This document shows positions 6,617 through 7,443 of a stretch of DNA of 7,443 nucleotides, one piece after another (the first letter of the stretch is position 1; every line of letters starts with the position of its first letter). The DNA is taken from positions 1 to 7,443 of the forward strand of contig QNAT01000054.1 of NCBI GenBank assembly GCA_003641555.1. The letters are read 5' to 3'. This DNA comes from Thermotoga sp. (GTDB lineage: Bacteria; Thermotogota; Thermotogae; B3-G13). The notes under the pieces were generated by a model. That model had not been told where the DNA came from and made no database searches. It worked only from the letters and a program-made list of their open reading frames with translations. Made by a program: the position numbers and the translations under genes.

Positions 6617-7333
6617 ATGAAACCATATCTTTTATTTGATGAAGGTGGGACTTTAGTCTTTCCAAATATCGAATGGTTATCCAGTCTCGTGAAAAAATAT
6701 GGATTTAACATTGATCCAGATATTCTATTCGAAAAAGCCTGCGAAGTTGGCTATTTAGTGGATCTACAACTGAGTAAAAATGAAGAACCAAAGCAAGAAA
6801 ACTTCCTCTCCTCATTTTTTAAAATAACACTAAAGGATCTCATCGATTCAGAAGAAAAACTCAATTCCATAATAGAGGAGGCTGTATCTGAGAATAAGAA
6901 GAAAAGCCTGTGGGCTTACACATTCGAATGGATAAGAAAAACCCTCGAGAGATTAAAAAATGAAGGATACAAAATGTCTGTCATATCTAATTCGGATGGT
7001 CGAGCTGAAAGCATACTTTATGAAACTGGATTGAGAGGTTTTATGGAAAAAATTTACGATTCTCATATAATCGGAATATCAAAACCAGATGTGGGAATAT
7101 TTAATCGAGCACTCGATGACCTTTCAATCGCGTCTGAAGACGCCCTTTATATCGGAGACATGTTCTATATAGATGTACTCGGTGCAAATAAAGCTGGCAT
7201 TCCTGCAATTCATTTAGACCCTTTTGGGTTTTATAGAGGATGGAAAGGTGTAAGAATACCAAGCATTGCGAAGATCTTTACGATTTTGAAAAATCATAAG
7301 TTCAATTCGAGGGATTTCTTCCCATTTGTATAA
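6617..7333 (+). CDS. HAD-superfamily hydrolase with atypical motif I
   Basis: A 238-residue cytoplasmic HAD-like hydrolase of the subfamily with a helical cap between motifs I and II (cap about residues 15-95). Motif I is FDEGGTL: nucleophile D8 and T12 are present, but the second aspartate of DxDGT is G10. Motif II is ISNSDG (S124), motif III is K156 in ISKPDVGIFNRAL, and motif IV is IGDMFYID (D181, D186). HADs lacking the second Asp exist, such as haloacid dehalogenases with a DxYGT motif and some DxGGT proteins, so hydrolase activity is possible but ordinary phosphatase chemistry is less certain. ATG at 6617 has AGGAGG at 6606-6611, five bases away. It is divergent from the operon and may act on a phosphorylated intermediate or be unrelated housekeeping. 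Confidence 0.88.
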   Translation: MKPYLLFDEGGTLVFPNIEWLSSLVKKYGFNIDPDILFEKACEVGYLVDLQLSKNEEPKQENFLSSFFKITLKDLIDSEEKLNSIIEEAVSENKKKSLWAYTFEWIRKTLERLKNEGYKMSVISNSDGRAESILYETGLRGFMEKIYDSHIIGISKPDVGIFNRALDDLSIASEDALYIGDMFYIDVLGANKAGIPAIHLDPFGFYRGWKGVRIPSIAKIFTILKNHKFNSRDFFPFV

Positions 7334-7360
7334 GGTACTATAAATTGATTATAGAGTGCC
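7334..7360 (+). terminator. Stem-loop right after the HAD gene (terminator doubtful)
   Basis: GGTACTATAA pairs with TTATAG-AG-TGCC around a five-base loop (ATTGA): six inner pairs, a two-base bulge and four outer pairs, one of them G-U. It begins at the base after the stop codon. No run of T follows, so it is not a classic intrinsic terminator; it could still slow decay of the transcript. Confidence 0.35.
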
Positions 7361-7443
7361 CAGGGAAATTGATCCGCTCAAGGCCATTGACAATTGATCT
7401 ACAAAAACAGTGTATCCCGTTTAGGTTTTGACTTTAAGTCGGC

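Noticed and set aside
7344..7399. Short plus-strand frame reading IDYRVPREIDPLKAIDN, loosely like a transposase N-terminus
   Set aside because: No ATG, no ribosome site, and a stop after 17 codons; the resemblance is too weak to call a mobile-element remnant.
7388..7416. TTGACA near 7388 as a plus-strand promoter
   Set aside because: At 17 bases downstream the hexamer is GTGTAT, which matches the -10 consensus at only two positions.
7399..7443. Possible C-terminus of a minus-strand gene entering from the right edge (14 codons, ending TAG)
   Set aside because: Too short to judge; could equally be chance open frame.

Overview
The window looks like a carbohydrate or polyol uptake and catabolism locus from an AT-rich bacterium. 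The mix of AGA/ATA-rich codons, strong GGAGG ribosome sites, tightly packed genes and an ABC sugar system with no ATPase beside it would fit the Thermotogota. Some Firmicutes are possible too. This is a guess from style, not from a marker gene.

Almost everything from 6517 down to 1 is one minus-strand operon. In transcription order it encodes: a secreted solute-binding protein (6410-5109), a MalF-type permease (5068-4184), a MalG-type permease (4187-3372), two different zinc-dependent medium-chain dehydrogenases (3351-2362 and 2346-1318), a SorC/DeoR-type sugar-sensing repressor with a GTG start (1299-340), and the first 105 codons of a PfkB-family sugar kinase that runs off the left edge (317-1). 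Gaps are 40, -4, 20, 15, 18 and 22 bases, and every gene has its own Shine-Dalgarno sequence.

The control region (6411-6616) separates the operon from a divergent plus-strand gene. It holds a near-consensus sigma-A promoter for the operon (TTGACT, 17-base spacer, TATAAT). A perfect 30-bp palindrome (6463-6492) overlaps the -10 box and the predicted start point, a textbook position for a repressor. The SorC-type protein encoded in the operon is the obvious candidate ligand-responsive repressor, but no binding is shown by sequence alone.

The plus-strand gene (6617-7333) is a HAD-superfamily hydrolase whose first motif is DEGGT: the usual second aspartate is a glycine. After it comes a stem-loop without a T-tract, then about 80 bases in which I can assign nothing.

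The likely flow is: import of a neutral sugar or polyol by the ABC system (with an ATPase from elsewhere), one or two NAD(P)-dependent oxidations by the dehydrogenases, then phosphorylation by the PfkB kinase. The substrate cannot be named from this sequence. I found no mobile element, CRISPR array, tRNA or rRNA. The window is a well-organised metabolic operon with an unknown substrate; I see no sign of a radically new system.
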